The translations under genes and the position numbers were made by a program. Source: an uncultured Comamonas sp. (GTDB lineage Bacteria; Pseudomonadota; Gammaproteobacteria; Burkholderiales; Burkholderiaceae_C). Taken from it: 32,034 bases of DNA. The stretch is from contig CABIIJ010000027.1 of assembly GCA_902175065.1 (NCBI GenBank), positions 1 through 32,034 of the forward strand, given 5' to 3'. Below the pieces are notes generated by a model. That model was given only the letters and a program-made list of their open reading frames with translations. It ran no database searches and was not told where the DNA came from. Positions 1 to 8,191 of the stretch are shown here, piece after piece. Positions within the stretch are counted from its first letter, which is position 1. Every line of letters starts with the position of its first letter.

Positions 1-1
1 C

Positions 2-811
2 CCCAACGCCACGCCCTTCCTGGCCCGTCTGCGCCAGATGCTGGAGCAGCTCTCGCCCACCGAGAAGAAGCTGGCCCTGCTGATCCTGGACACGCCCATC
101 CACCTGGGCAGCTACAGCGCCAGCGAGCTGGCGCAGATCACCGATGTCTCCAACGCCACCATCACCCGCTTCGTGCGCCACCTGGGCTACGGCACCTATG
201 AGGAAGCCCGCCGCCAGGCCCGGCTGGAGGCCGATGCCGCCGGCACCCTACCCCTGCCCCCCGCCGCCCAGGCCAGCGCCAACGCCCCCGACAGCCAGGC
301 GCTGTGGCAGGCCCAGCAGGACAAGCTGCGGGCCACCCTGGCGCAAATCCCCGCCAGCACCATGAATACCCTGGCCGCCGCCCTGCACCGCGCACCGCGC
401 GTGGCCGCCGTGGGACTGGGGGCCAACCACCTGGTCGCCCTGCACCTGTGCCAGTTGCTGGACACGGCCCTGGGCAAGCACGCCAGCACCCACCCCGCCG
501 CCGGGCAGACGGTGGAAGCCACGCTCACAGGGCTGCAACGCGGCGACTTGCTGGCGCTGTGCGCCCTGGGGGGGATACCCGCCCCCATCCTGGCGATTGC
601 CCAGCAGGCCCAGCGCACGGGCATCCAGCTGCTCTGCATCACCGATCTGGCCAGCGCCGCCCCCACCTCCGACTGGCTGCTGCGCTGCGATACCACCGCG
701 CACGCACCGATGCTGTCCTCCCTGACCGACACCAGCGCCGCGCACACCCTGGTGCACGGTCTGGTCGCCCACGCCGTCCAATGGGGGGCCACGCCCTTTG
801 AGCTAGAGTAA
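2..811 (+). CDS. RpiR-family transcriptional regulator (5' truncated by window edge)
   Basis: This is a sugar-phosphate-type regulator with an N-terminal HTH_6 domain and a C-terminal SIS domain. The reading frame is open to the first bases of the window (PNATPFLARLRQ precedes the Met at 38), so the true start probably lies upstream and only the 3' part is seen. The HTH shows the family pattern: LSPTEKKLALLIL, then SASELAQITDVSNATITRFVRHLGY with the Y-EEARRQ tail. The SIS region is recognisable from RVAAVGLGANHLVALHLCQLL and DLLALCALGG followed by the QRTGIQLLCITD strand. RpiR proteins usually bind a phosphosugar or related ligand and control an adjacent catabolic or uptake operon, which here would lie to the left, out of view. 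A strong terminator follows at 836-871. The family call is firm; ligand and targets are unknown. Confidence 0.85.
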   Translation, partial: PNATPFLARLRQMLEQLSPTEKKLALLILDTPIHLGSYSASELAQITDVSNATITRFVRHLGYGTYEEARRQARLEADAAGTLPLPPAAQASANAPDSQALWQAQQDKLRATLAQIPASTMNTLAAALHRAPRVAAVGLGANHLVALHLCQLLDTALGKHASTHPAAGQTVEATLTGLQRGDLLALCALGGIPAPILAIAQQAQRTGIQLLCITDLASAAPTSDWLLRCDTTAHAPMLSSLTDTSAAHTLVHGLVAHAVQWGATPFELE

Positions 812-835
812 AAACACAATCCAGCCAATCGCTCC

Positions 836-871
836 AAACGCTTGTGCCTTCCGAGGTACAAGCGTTTTTTT
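836..871 (+). terminator. Rho-independent terminator after the RpiR gene
   Basis: The 13-bp arms AAACGCTTGTGCC and GGTACAAGCGTTT pair with one mismatch across a TTCCGA loop and run into a seven-T tract. It sits 24 bases past the RpiR stop codon. Confidence 0.9.
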
Positions 872-932
872 GTGCCCGGCCATGCCTCGCAAACGGTGAT
901 GTCGGGATGCTTGAATGCGGAACACACGTGAA

Positions 933-962
933 TTGCATGAAGTCATACATTTTTGGCATAAT
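933..962 (+). promoter_or_regulatory. Candidate sigma-70 promoter of gdhA
   Basis: TTGCAT (933-938) and CATAAT (957-962) are separated by 18 bases, placing transcription start near 969, just ahead of the two possible gdhA start codons at 987 and 1005. The match is by eye only. Confidence 0.5.
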
Positions 963-1004
963 CCGCCGCATCGCAAAAATCACGGTATGAAAGGCCCGGT
1001 TCCC

Positions 1005-2348
1005 ATGACGCTCCCCTCCCTCGATCAATTCCTGCAAGACGTTGCCCGCCGCAACCCTGACCAGCCCGAGTTCCTGCAAGCGGTCACCGAAGTGATGGAA
1101 AGCCTGTGGCCCTTCATCGAGCGCAACCCGCGCTACGCCGAGCAAGCTTTGCTGGAGCGCCTGGTCGAACCGGAGCGGCTGATCCAGTTCCGCGTCTGCT
1201 GGCACGACGACAAGGGGCAGGTGCGCGTCAATCGCGGCTACCGCGTCCAGCACAGCATGGCCATCGGCCCGTACAAGGGCGGCCTGCGCTTCCACCCCTC
1301 GGTGACGCCCTCGGTGCTGAAATTCCTGGCTTTTGAACAAACCTTCAAGAACGCCCTGACCGGCCTGCCCATGGGCGGCGGCAAGGGCGGCTCGGACTTC
1401 GACCCCAAGGGCAAGAGCCAGGCGGAAATCATGCGTTTCTGCCAGGCCTTCGCCAGCGAGCTGTTCCGCCACGTCGGCCCCGATACCGACGTGCCTGCGG
1501 GCGACATCGGCGTGGGTGGCCGCGAAGTGGGCTTCATCGCCGGGATGTACAAGAAGCTGACCAACACTGCCGCCTGCACCTTCACGGGCAAGGGCCTGAC
1601 CTTCGGCGGCTCGCTGATGCGGCCCGAGGCCACCGGCTACGGCACGGTCTATTTCGCCCAGGAAATGCTGGGCACCCGGGGCAAGGAACTGGCAGGCAAG
1701 CGCGTGAGCGTTTCCGGCTCCGGCAACGTGGCGCAGTACGCCGTGGAAAAAGCCCTGCACCTGGGCGCCAAGGTGGTGACGGTGTCCGACTCCGCCGGCA
1801 CGGTGTACGACCCTGAGGGCTTCACGCCCGAGAAGCTGGCCCAGCTCATGGAGATCAAGAACGAGCGCTATGGCCGTGCCAGCGAATACGCCGCCCTGGT
1901 CGGTGCGCAGTTCCTGGAAGGCCAGCGCCCCTGGCACATTCCGGTGGACATCGCCCTGCCCTGCGCCACGCAGAATGAACTGGACGAGAACGATGCCCAT
2001 ACCCTGGTCAAGAACGGCGTGCTGTGCGTGGCCGAAGGCGCCAACATGCCCAGCACCAACGAAGCGGCCAAGGTGTTTGAAGACGCCGGCGTGCTCTATG
2101 CCCCGGGCAAGGCCAGCAATGCCGGTGGCGTGGCCACCTCGGGCCTGGAGATGAGCCAGAACGCCATGCGCCTGAGCTGGACGGCGGCCGAAGTCGATCA
2201 GCGCCTGCACGGCATCATGCACGGCATCCACGCCGCCTGCCTGGAGCATGGCCGCCGCGCCGACGGCAGCATCAGCTACATCCAGGGCGCGAACATCGCC
2301 GGTTTCGTCAAGGTGGCCGACGCCATGCTGGGCCAGGGCGTGGTCTAA
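1005..2348 (+). CDS. gdhA: NADP-specific glutamate dehydrogenase
   Basis: Catalyses reductive amination of 2-oxoglutarate to glutamate, the low-affinity ammonium assimilation route in the cytoplasm. The protein aligns along its whole length with E. coli GdhA as I recall it: LLERLVEPERLIQFRV, AIGPYKGGLRFHPSV, LPMGGGKGGSDFDPKGKS (substrate-binding lysines), DVPAGDIGVGGREVGF, and the nucleotide-binding GSGNVAQYAVEKA followed by a Ser-rich strand typical of NADP use. Starting at ATG 1005 gives 447 residues, the same length as E. coli GdhA, and the N-terminus MTLPSLDQFLQDV parallels it. An in-frame ATG at 987 would add six residues; neither has a strong Shine-Dalgarno. The gene is monocistronic, with its own promoter and a strong terminator. 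Confidence 0.97.
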   Translation: MTLPSLDQFLQDVARRNPDQPEFLQAVTEVMESLWPFIERNPRYAEQALLERLVEPERLIQFRVCWHDDKGQVRVNRGYRVQHSMAIGPYKGGLRFHPSVTPSVLKFLAFEQTFKNALTGLPMGGGKGGSDFDPKGKSQAEIMRFCQAFASELFRHVGPDTDVPAGDIGVGGREVGFIAGMYKKLTNTAACTFTGKGLTFGGSLMRPEATGYGTVYFAQEMLGTRGKELAGKRVSVSGSGNVAQYAVEKALHLGAKVVTVSDSAGTVYDPEGFTPEKLAQLMEIKNERYGRASEYAALVGAQFLEGQRPWHIPVDIALPCATQNELDENDAHTLVKNGVLCVAEGANMPSTNEAAKVFEDAGVLYAPGKASNAGGVATSGLEMSQNAMRLSWTAAEVDQRLHGIMHGIHAACLEHGRRADGSISYIQGANIAGFVKVADAMLGQGVV

Positions 2349-2409
2349 AAAACACCAAAATTAACCAACATCGGCCAACGGCTGCCAAAAGCCGATGAAC
2401 GGTCTGCAC

Positions 2410-2441
2410 AAGGCCCGCCTCATTCCAAGGCGGGCCTTTTT
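2410..2441 (+). terminator. Rho-independent terminator after gdhA, possibly bidirectional
   Basis: The 11-bp stem AAGGCCCGCCT / AGGCGGGCCTT has a 7-base loop and ends in a T tract (2437-2441). It lies between convergent gdhA and the LysR gene ending at 2470, so it may stop both. Confidence 0.9.
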
Positions 2442-2469
2442 GTCATGCGCACCTTCAGCACGCCGGTGA

Positions 2470-3369
2470 TCATTCCCAATTGCGCCCCAGCTGGGCACGC
2501 AGTTCTTCCAGAAATGCCTGTGCCGCCGGGGACAGGGCGCGGCCCTTGCGGGTGAACGTCCAGAAGCTGCGCCGCACCACCGGCGCGACCAGCGGGCGCA
2601 TGACCAGGCCGTTCTGCTCCACCAGCAGCCGCGCATAAGGCAGGCACAGGGTGATGCCCAGCCCGGCCCGCACCAGCGCCAGGGCCGAGGTCATGAACGT
2701 CACCTGCATGAAGGAATCCTGCTGCAGGTCGCGGGCCGCATCGCCCGCGTCGCTGACCAGCAGCTCGGTGAATTGCCCCTGGAGCGTGACCAGGGGCTGG
2801 GCGCTCAAGTCCTGCCAGACCACCTGCTCCTGCGCGGCCAGCGGATGGCCGGGCGGCAGCACCACCATGAAGGGCAGGGTAAACAGCTCGGCGGCCTCGA
2901 TGTCGGAATTCGTCTCGCGCTCGGGGCCGATGCCGATGTCCACCTCGCCGGAAAACACCCGCGCCATGACGCTTTCCACCGCGCAATCGACCATGCGCAA
3001 CTGCACCCCGGGATGGCGTGCCTTGAAGCCGGACATCACCTCCGGCAGCAGGGTGCAGGCCAGCAGTTGCGGCACGGCGATGCGCACCTTGCCGCGTTGC
3101 AGGGCCTTGAGGTTGCCAGCCTCGCTGACCACGCCTTCGAGGTCGTGCAGGATTTTCTCGATCTGCGGGTACAGCTCCTGCCCCATCACGGACAGGCGCA
3201 AGCGCCGCGTGCTGCGGTCGAACAGGCGCAGGCCCAGGCTGCTCTCCAGCTCGCGGATCAGGCCGCTCAGGGCCGACTGGGTGACGAACAACCGCTCCGC
3301 CGCCAGGGTGAAGCTGCCGGTCTGGGCCACGGCGATGAAGGCGTGCAGTTGGCGCAGGGTGACATTCAT
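2470..3369 (-). CDS. LysR-family regulator of the adjacent catabolic operon
   Basis: This 299-residue protein has the standard LysR layout: an N-terminal winged HTH (LRQLHAFIAVAQTGSFTLAAERLFVTQSALSGLIRELE, about residues 5-45), a linker helix, and a PBP2-type effector domain (about 90-290, starting at GKVRIAVPQLLACTLLP). It is transcribed away from the MBL-fold gene at 3472 with a 102-bp shared spacer, the classic arrangement for a LysR regulator of a catabolic operon. I infer that it controls 3472-11879, with a pathway substrate or intermediate as co-inducer. Two identical ATAAATTGAT repeats in the spacer are candidate operator parts. The family is certain; target and ligand are inferred. 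Confidence 0.93.
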   Translation of the reverse strand: MNVTLRQLHAFIAVAQTGSFTLAAERLFVTQSALSGLIRELESSLGLRLFDRSTRRLRLSVMGQELYPQIEKILHDLEGVVSEAGNLKALQRGKVRIAVPQLLACTLLPEVMSGFKARHPGVQLRMVDCAVESVMARVFSGEVDIGIGPERETNSDIEAAELFTLPFMVVLPPGHPLAAQEQVVWQDLSAQPLVTLQGQFTELLVSDAGDAARDLQQDSFMQVTFMTSALALVRAGLGITLCLPYARLLVEQNGLVMRPLVAPVVRRSFWTFTRKGRALSPAAQAFLEELRAQLGRNWE

Positions 3370-3380
3370 AAGACAAACAA

Positions 3381-3420
3381 ATAAATTGATAAGAAAAAAC
3401 CGTTTGAATCATAAATTGAT
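3381..3420. promoter_or_regulatory. Direct repeat ATAAATTGAT in the LysR/MBL divergent promoter region
   Basis: ATAAATTGAT occurs at 3381-3390 and again at 3411-3420, 30 bases apart (close to three helical turns). Each copy is nearly palindromic. The location between a LysR gene and its presumed target operon fits a two-site LysR operator, but no known consensus was matched. Confidence 0.45.
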
Positions 3421-3471
3421 CTCCTTTGTAATGCAGCCAAGCACTGCCATTCAATCCAAGGAGAACCATCC

Positions 3472-4437
3472 ATGAGCGAGAAGAAATTCGCCTCCCAGGC
3501 CGATCTGGAAGAAAAGAAGATCAGCTGGGAAAAACTCAGCGACAACGCCTACGCCTACACCGCCGAGGGCGACCCGAACACCGGCGTCATCATCGGCGAC
3601 GACGGCTGCATGATCATCGACGCCACCGCCACCCCCGTGGCCGCGCAGGGCGTGATCGCCAAGATCCGCGAGATCACCGACAAGCCCATCAAATACGTGG
3701 TGCTGACGCACTACCACGCCGTGCGCGTGCTGGGCGCATCGGGCTACAAAAGCGAAGGGCTGGAGCAGATCATCGCCAGCCGCGATACCTACGACCTGAT
3801 CGTCGAGCGCGGCCAGCAGGACATGGATTCGGAAATCGGCCGCTTTCCGCGCCTGTTCCAGGCCGTGGAAAGCGTGCCCGGCCTGACCTGGCCGACCATG
3901 ACTTTTGAGGGCGAAATGACCCTGTGGCTGGGCAAGCTGGAAGTCAAAATCAAACAAGTGGGCCGGGGCCACACCAAGGGCGACACCATCGTTTATCTGC
4001 CCAGCCAAAACATCTGCTTCTCGGGCGACCTGGTCGAGGCCGACGCTGCCTGCTACACCGGCGATGCCTACTTGGCCGACTGGCCGCAAACGCTGGACAA
4101 CCTGGCCGCCATGCAGTTTGACAAGCTGATCCCGGGCCGTGGCCCCGCGCTGATGACCCCCGAAGCCGTGCAAAAGGGCCTGGCCTACACGCGCGATTTC
4201 GTCAGCACCCTGTACCAAAGCGCCCAAGAGGCCGTGGCCCAGGGCATGGATTTGAACGCCACCATGCAGCACACGCGCAAGGCCATGGACCCCAAGTTTG
4301 GCCACGTGTTCATCTACGAGCACTGCCTGCCGTTTGACGTGACGCGCGCCCACGACGAGGCCAGCGGCATCCGCGACCCACGCATCTGGACGGCCGAGCG
4401 CGACAAAGAAATGTGGCACGCGCTGCAGCAAGTCTGA
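3472..4437 (+). CDS. MBL-fold (metallo-beta-lactamase superfamily) hydrolase with a degenerate metal site
   Basis: This 321-residue protein is the first gene of the catabolic operon, with the clear ribosome site AAGGAGAA eight bases before ATG. The MBL fold is visible in the repeated beta strands (GVIIGDDGCMIIDATATP, YVVLTHYH), GRGHTKGDTIVYLP and CFSGDLVE. The canonical HxHxDH motif reads H80-Y-H82-A-V84-R85, so the Asp and second His of the DH pair are replaced. His167 and Asp186 are present, but the last metal ligand, normally His in PGHG, is Arg223 (PGRG). At most one metal site looks complete. The long helical C-terminus (about 230-321) is lactonase/hydrolase-like. The role could be hydrolysis of a lactone or thioester in the pathway, or a non-catalytic function; the sequence does not decide. 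Confidence 0.85.
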   Translation: MSEKKFASQADLEEKKISWEKLSDNAYAYTAEGDPNTGVIIGDDGCMIIDATATPVAAQGVIAKIREITDKPIKYVVLTHYHAVRVLGASGYKSEGLEQIIASRDTYDLIVERGQQDMDSEIGRFPRLFQAVESVPGLTWPTMTFEGEMTLWLGKLEVKIKQVGRGHTKGDTIVYLPSQNICFSGDLVEADAACYTGDAYLADWPQTLDNLAAMQFDKLIPGRGPALMTPEAVQKGLAYTRDFVSTLYQSAQEAVAQGMDLNATMQHTRKAMDPKFGHVFIYEHCLPFDVTRAHDEASGIRDPRIWTAERDKEMWHALQQV

Positions 4438-4445
4438 ACAAACAA

Positions 4446-4525
4446 ATAGCTTCTACCGCTGATAAAAAAACAATTTCAGATAGAAATCTTTCTGAAACAT
4501 AGCAAATACAAGCGGTAGCAGCTAT
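4446..4525. repeat. 80-bp dyad repeat, copy 1
   Basis: The 15-base terminal arms ATAGCTTCTACCGCT and AGCGGTAGCAGCTAT pair with one mismatch. Inner arms TTCAGA (4475-4480) and TCTGAA (4491-4496) are exactly symmetric about the centre. It lies inside the operon, between the MBL and FAD monooxygenase genes. Confidence 0.85.
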
Positions 4526-4557
4526 CTTTAAAAAAATATTACCAAGACGGAGACAAA

Positions 4558-6234
4558 ATGCTATCCACCTACACCTATCCCAAATTCGAGTACGTCTGCC
4601 CGCCCGAAGTGGCCGAGCAGCGCAGCGGCCACTACCCCGTGGTGATCGTTGGCGCGGGGCCCGTGGGCCTGTCCATGGCCATTGACCTGGCGGCCCAGGG
4701 CCAGCAGGTGCTCCTGCTGGACAACGACGACACCGTCTCCATCGGCTCGCGCGGCGTGTGCTATGCCAAGCGCACGCTGGAAGTGCTCGACCGCCTGAAC
4801 TGCGGCGCGCCTGCCGTACAAAAAGGCGTGTCCTGGAACGTGGGCCGCACCTTTTTTGGCGATGGCGAGGTGTTCAACTTCAACCTGTGCCCCCAAGAAG
4901 GCCACCAGCGCCCCGGCATGGTGAACCTGCAGCAGTACTACCTGGAGGACTACCTGGTGGCCCGCGCCCGCCAGTTGCCCAACCTGGAGATGCGCTTCAA
5001 AAACAACGTCATCAGCGTGGAGCAAGACGATGCCCAGGCCACCGTGCGCGTGGAAACGCCCGACGGGGCCTACACCCTGACGACCGATTGGCTGGTGGCC
5101 GCGGACGGCGCGCGCTCGCCCATTCGCACCATGTTGGGGCTGGACATTGAGGGCAAAATTTTCATGGACCGCTTCCTGATTGCCGACGTGGTCATGAAGG
5201 CCGACTACCCCGCCGAGCGCTGGTTCTGGTTTGACCCGCCCTTCCACCGCAACCAGTCGGTGCTGCTGCACAAGCAGGCCGACAACGTCTGGCGCATTGA
5301 CTTTCAGCTGGGCTGGGATGCCGACCCCGAGGCCGAGAAAAAGCCCGAAAACGTCATCCCCCGCATCCAGGCCATGCTGGGCGACGAGCGCGAGTTTGAG
5401 CTGGAGTGGGTGAGCGTCTATACCTTCCAGTGCCGCCGCATGGGCCGGTTCAACCACAACCGCGTGCTGTTCGTGGGCGATGCGGCCCACCAGGTCTCGC
5501 CCTTTGGCGCACGCGGGGCCAACAGCGGCATCCAGGACACGGACAACCTGGCCTGGAAGCTCAAGCTGGTGCTGGACGGCAAGGCCCCCGCCACCTTGCT
5601 GGACAGCTACAGCGCCGAGCGCTGCTACGCCGCCGACGAGAACATCATGAACTCCACGCGCTCCACCGACTTCATCACGCCCAAGAGCAACGTCAGCAAA
5701 GCCTTTCGCAACGCCGTGCTGGAGCTGGCGCAGGACTACCCCTTTGCCCGCGCCCTGGTCAATTCGGGCCGCCTGTCGGTGCCCAGCTGGCTGGTCGATT
5801 CGCCGCTGAACACTCCCGATAGCGACGAGTTTGCCGGCAACATGCTGCCCGGTGCCCCCATGGACGACGCCCCCGTCAGCGGCAGCCGCACCGGCTGGCT
5901 GCTGGGTGAGATGGACACGCGCTTTCAGCTCCTTTACTACGTCCAGGACGCCAGCGACCTCAGCGCCGAACAAGCCCAGGCACTGACCGCCCTGGCCCAA
6001 GAGCGCATCGGCGTGCGGGCCATCGTGGTGGCCAGCACTGGCACGGCCCCGCACGGACTGCTGACGCTGCTGGACACCGACGGCACCCTGGCCCAGCGCT
6101 ACGACCTGCAACCGGGCACCTGCTACCTGCTGCGCCCCGACCAGCACGTGGCCGCCCGCTGGCGCCGCTTTGACGGGGCCCAAGTACGCGCCGCCGTGGC
6201 CCGCGCCACGGGCAACGCCGCCGCCAGTGCCTGA
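4558..6234 (+). CDS. FAD-dependent aromatic-ring monooxygenase (PheA/TfdB/MhpA-like, FAD_binding_3)
   Basis: This 558-residue class A flavoprotein probably hydroxylates a phenolic ring using NAD(P)H and O2. The dinucleotide-binding GxGxxG is at 32-37 (VIVGAGPVGLSM), the DG motif at 183-184 (LVAADGARSPIR), and the GD motif at 307-308 (VLFVGDAAHQVSPFGARGANSGIQD), in the order and spacing of p-hydroxybenzoate hydroxylase relatives. The C-terminal part (about 400-558) matches the thioredoxin-like extension of the phenol/3-(3-hydroxyphenyl)propionate hydroxylase branch. The ribosome site CGGAGAC precedes ATG. A DUF2783 mini-gene follows, a pairing I recall for this monooxygenase type. The substrate is unknown; resemblance to MhpA does not prove an MhpA reaction. 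Confidence 0.9.
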   Translation: MLSTYTYPKFEYVCPPEVAEQRSGHYPVVIVGAGPVGLSMAIDLAAQGQQVLLLDNDDTVSIGSRGVCYAKRTLEVLDRLNCGAPAVQKGVSWNVGRTFFGDGEVFNFNLCPQEGHQRPGMVNLQQYYLEDYLVARARQLPNLEMRFKNNVISVEQDDAQATVRVETPDGAYTLTTDWLVAADGARSPIRTMLGLDIEGKIFMDRFLIADVVMKADYPAERWFWFDPPFHRNQSVLLHKQADNVWRIDFQLGWDADPEAEKKPENVIPRIQAMLGDEREFELEWVSVYTFQCRRMGRFNHNRVLFVGDAAHQVSPFGARGANSGIQDTDNLAWKLKLVLDGKAPATLLDSYSAERCYAADENIMNSTRSTDFITPKSNVSKAFRNAVLELAQDYPFARALVNSGRLSVPSWLVDSPLNTPDSDEFAGNMLPGAPMDDAPVSGSRTGWLLGEMDTRFQLLYYVQDASDLSAEQAQALTALAQERIGVRAIVVASTGTAPHGLLTLLDTDGTLAQRYDLQPGTCYLLRPDQHVAARWRRFDGAQVRAAVARATGNAAASA

Positions 6235-6288
6235 ACCGTGAACTGTGAACCGTGCCCCGTCCATAAAAAAACCCAAGGAGACCACCCC

Positions 6289-6519
6289 ATGCCCCTGATC
6301 ACCGCTGCCAACCTGCACGAACCCGGCAAGCGCTACTTTCAAACCTTTTCACCCGGCGATGATTTCTACGAAGCCCTGATCGACTCCCACCAGGGCCTGA
6401 GCGATGAGCAAAGCCTGGCCGTCAATGCCCGGCTGGTGCTGCTGCTGGCCAACCATGTCGGCGACATCGGTGTGCTGCGCCAGGCGCTGGCCATTGCCCG
6501 CCAGCCTTTCAACAATTAA
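6289..6519 (+). CDS. DUF2783 family small protein
   Basis: This 76-residue acidic mini-protein, MPLITAANLHEPG..., contains FYEALIDSHQGLSDEQSLAVNARLVLLLANHVGD, the hallmark of DUF2783. I chose ATG 6289 because AAGGAG lies at 6275-6280; the in-frame ATG at 6238 has no such site and would add an unrelated extension. It sits between the FAD monooxygenase and the VOC gene, all with strong ribosome sites, so it is very likely co-translated with them. No catalytic motif is visible and the predicted all-helical shape suggests a partner or stabiliser of the monooxygenase. The molecular function is unknown. Confidence 0.88.
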   Translation: MPLITAANLHEPGKRYFQTFSPGDDFYEALIDSHQGLSDEQSLAVNARLVLLLANHVGDIGVLRQALAIARQPFNN

Positions 6520-6553
6520 AAATCCATTCCACCCCCCACCCAAGGAGACAACC

Positions 6554-7099
6554 ATGGCCTTTCTCAACGGCGTTCACCATGTCGCTTACCGCTGCAAAAA
6601 CGCGAAGGAAACTGTGGAGTGGTACCAAAAGTACCTCGATGCCAATTTCATCCTCGCCATTGCCGAAAACCAAGTGCCCTCCACCAAGGAGCCCGACCCC
6701 TACATGCACATCTTCATCGACATCGGCGGGGGCAACATCCTGGCTTTCTTCGAGCTGCCGACCAAGCAGCCCATGATCGCCCCGTCAGATGCCAACACCC
6801 CGGCGTGGACGCAGCACCTGGCGCTGAAGGTCGATTCCATCGACACCATGCTGCAGGTGAAGGCCAAGATGGAAGCCGACGGCATCGAAGTGATCGGCCC
6901 CACCGACCACACCATCTTCCAGTCGATCTACTTCCGCGACCCGTCCGGCCACCGCCTGGAGCTGGCGGCCGACACCGCCACGCCCAAGATGAACCAGATG
7001 CTGGACGAGGTGAAGTGGGACATGCTCAACGAGTGGGACCGCACCAAAAAGGCCCCCACGCATGCCCGCTGGATGCACGACGGCAGCTACGCCAATTAA
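6554..7099 (+). CDS. VOC-superfamily protein, candidate ring-cleavage (extradiol-like) dioxygenase
   Basis: This 181-residue protein starts at ATG 6554 after AAGGAGAC. Two beta-alpha-beta-beta-beta modules of the glyoxalase/bleomycin-resistance/type I extradiol dioxygenase fold can be traced: FLNGVHHVAYRCKNAKETVEWYQKYL (first) and WTQHLALKVDSIDTMLQVKAKMEADG to SIYFRDPSGHRLELAAD (second). Candidate metal ligands are His8 or His9, Glu67 (FFELP), His88 (TQHLAL) and Glu136 (HRLELA), which can supply a 2-His-1-Glu triad. A C-terminal helical tail (about 143-181) is unusual for simple glyoxalases. Because no cupin ring-cleavage enzyme is encoded nearby and it is followed by FAH and MaiA genes, I infer that this could open the ring. 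A glyoxalase or isomerase role remains possible. Confidence 0.85.
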   Translation: MAFLNGVHHVAYRCKNAKETVEWYQKYLDANFILAIAENQVPSTKEPDPYMHIFIDIGGGNILAFFELPTKQPMIAPSDANTPAWTQHLALKVDSIDTMLQVKAKMEADGIEVIGPTDHTIFQSIYFRDPSGHRLELAADTATPKMNQMLDEVKWDMLNEWDRTKKAPTHARWMHDGSYAN

Positions 7100-7127
7100 T
7101 TGCATTGTCAAAAGGAAACCCCACCCC

Positions 7128-8144
7128 ATGAAACTTGCCACCCTGCAACAAGGCGGCCGCGACGGCACCCTGGTCGTCGTCAGCCGCGACCTGAGCCGCT
7201 GCCGCGCCGTGCCCGCCATTGCCCGCACCCTGCTGGCCGCGATGGACGACTGGGCCACGGTGGAGCCGCAACTGCGCCAGGTGTACGAAGCGCTGAACAG
7301 CGGTGCCATCGAAGGCGAGCCGTTTGACCAGGCCGCCTGCCACAGCCCGCTGCCGCGCACTTGGCAATGGGCCGATGGCTCGGCCTACCTCAACCACGTC
7401 GAGCTGGTGCGCCGCGCCCGCAACGCTGAGGTGCCCGAGACCTTCTACACCGACCCGCTGATGTACCAGGGCGGCAGCGACGGCTTCATCGCCCCGCGCG
7501 CGCCCATCGTGGCCAAAGAGGCCTGGGGCATCGACATGGAGGCCGAAGTCACCGTCGTCACCGGTGACGTGCCCCTGGGTGCCACACCCGAAGAGGCAGC
7601 CAAGGCCATCCGGCTGGTGATGCTGGTGAATGACGTATCGCTGCGCCACCTGATTCCGGCAGAGCTGGCCAAGGGTTTTGGTTTTTTCCAGAGCAAACCG
7701 GCCAGCGCCTTCAGCCCCGTGGCCGTCACGCCCGACGAGCTGGGCGATGCCTGGCAGGACAGCAAGCTGCACCTGCCCCTGGTGGTTCACCTGAACGGCG
7801 AACTGTTCGGCAAGCCCAACGCCGGGGTGGACATGACCTTCAACTTCGGCCAGTTGATTGCCCACGTGGCCAAGACGCGCACGCTGTGCGCTGGCTCCAT
7901 CATTGGCTCGGGCACGGTGTCGAACAAGCAGGGCAACCTGTGGGGCTCGTCGATTGCCAACGGCGGCGTGGGTTACTGCTGCCTGGCCGAGGTGCGCACC
8001 TACGAAACCATTGAGCAAGGCAAGCCCGTCACTCCCTTCATGCGCCACGGCGATGTGGTGCGCATCGAGATGTTCGATGCCCAGGGCGCGAGCATCTTCG
8101 GCACCATCGAAAACCAGGTGGACACCCACAGCCTGGATAAATAA
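7128..8144 (+). CDS. Fumarylacetoacetate hydrolase (FAH) family protein
   Basis: This 338-residue protein starts at ATG 7128 after AAAGGAA. It has an N-terminal FAA-type domain and the C-terminal FAH catalytic fold with the metal ligands Asp109 (YTDPLMYQG), Glu138 and Glu140 (GIDMEAEV) and Asp169 (LVNDVSLR) in the family order. The lysine/glycine-rich QSKPASAFSPVAVTPDEL and the GSGTVSNKQGNLWGSSIANGG segments are also characteristic. Family members hydrolyse C-C bonds of 1,3-diketo acids such as fumarylacetoacetate or fumarylpyruvate, or decarboxylate or hydrate oxo-acids. With maiA at the end of the operon, hydrolysis of a fumaryl-type ring-cleavage product to fumarate plus a short keto acid is the likely role; the exact substrate is inferred. 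Confidence 0.92.
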   Translation: MKLATLQQGGRDGTLVVVSRDLSRCRAVPAIARTLLAAMDDWATVEPQLRQVYEALNSGAIEGEPFDQAACHSPLPRTWQWADGSAYLNHVELVRRARNAEVPETFYTDPLMYQGGSDGFIAPRAPIVAKEAWGIDMEAEVTVVTGDVPLGATPEEAAKAIRLVMLVNDVSLRHLIPAELAKGFGFFQSKPASAFSPVAVTPDELGDAWQDSKLHLPLVVHLNGELFGKPNAGVDMTFNFGQLIAHVAKTRTLCAGSIIGSGTVSNKQGNLWGSSIANGGVGYCCLAEVRTYETIEQGKPVTPFMRHGDVVRIEMFDAQGASIFGTIENQVDTHSLDK

Positions 8145-8191
8145 CCGATCCGATAACGGACAACATTTCACACCCCAAGGAGACAAACACC

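Noticed and set aside
4561-6342. 593-residue open frame antisense to the FAD monooxygenase
   Set aside because: Covers the whole monooxygenase gene, low-complexity composition, no domain.
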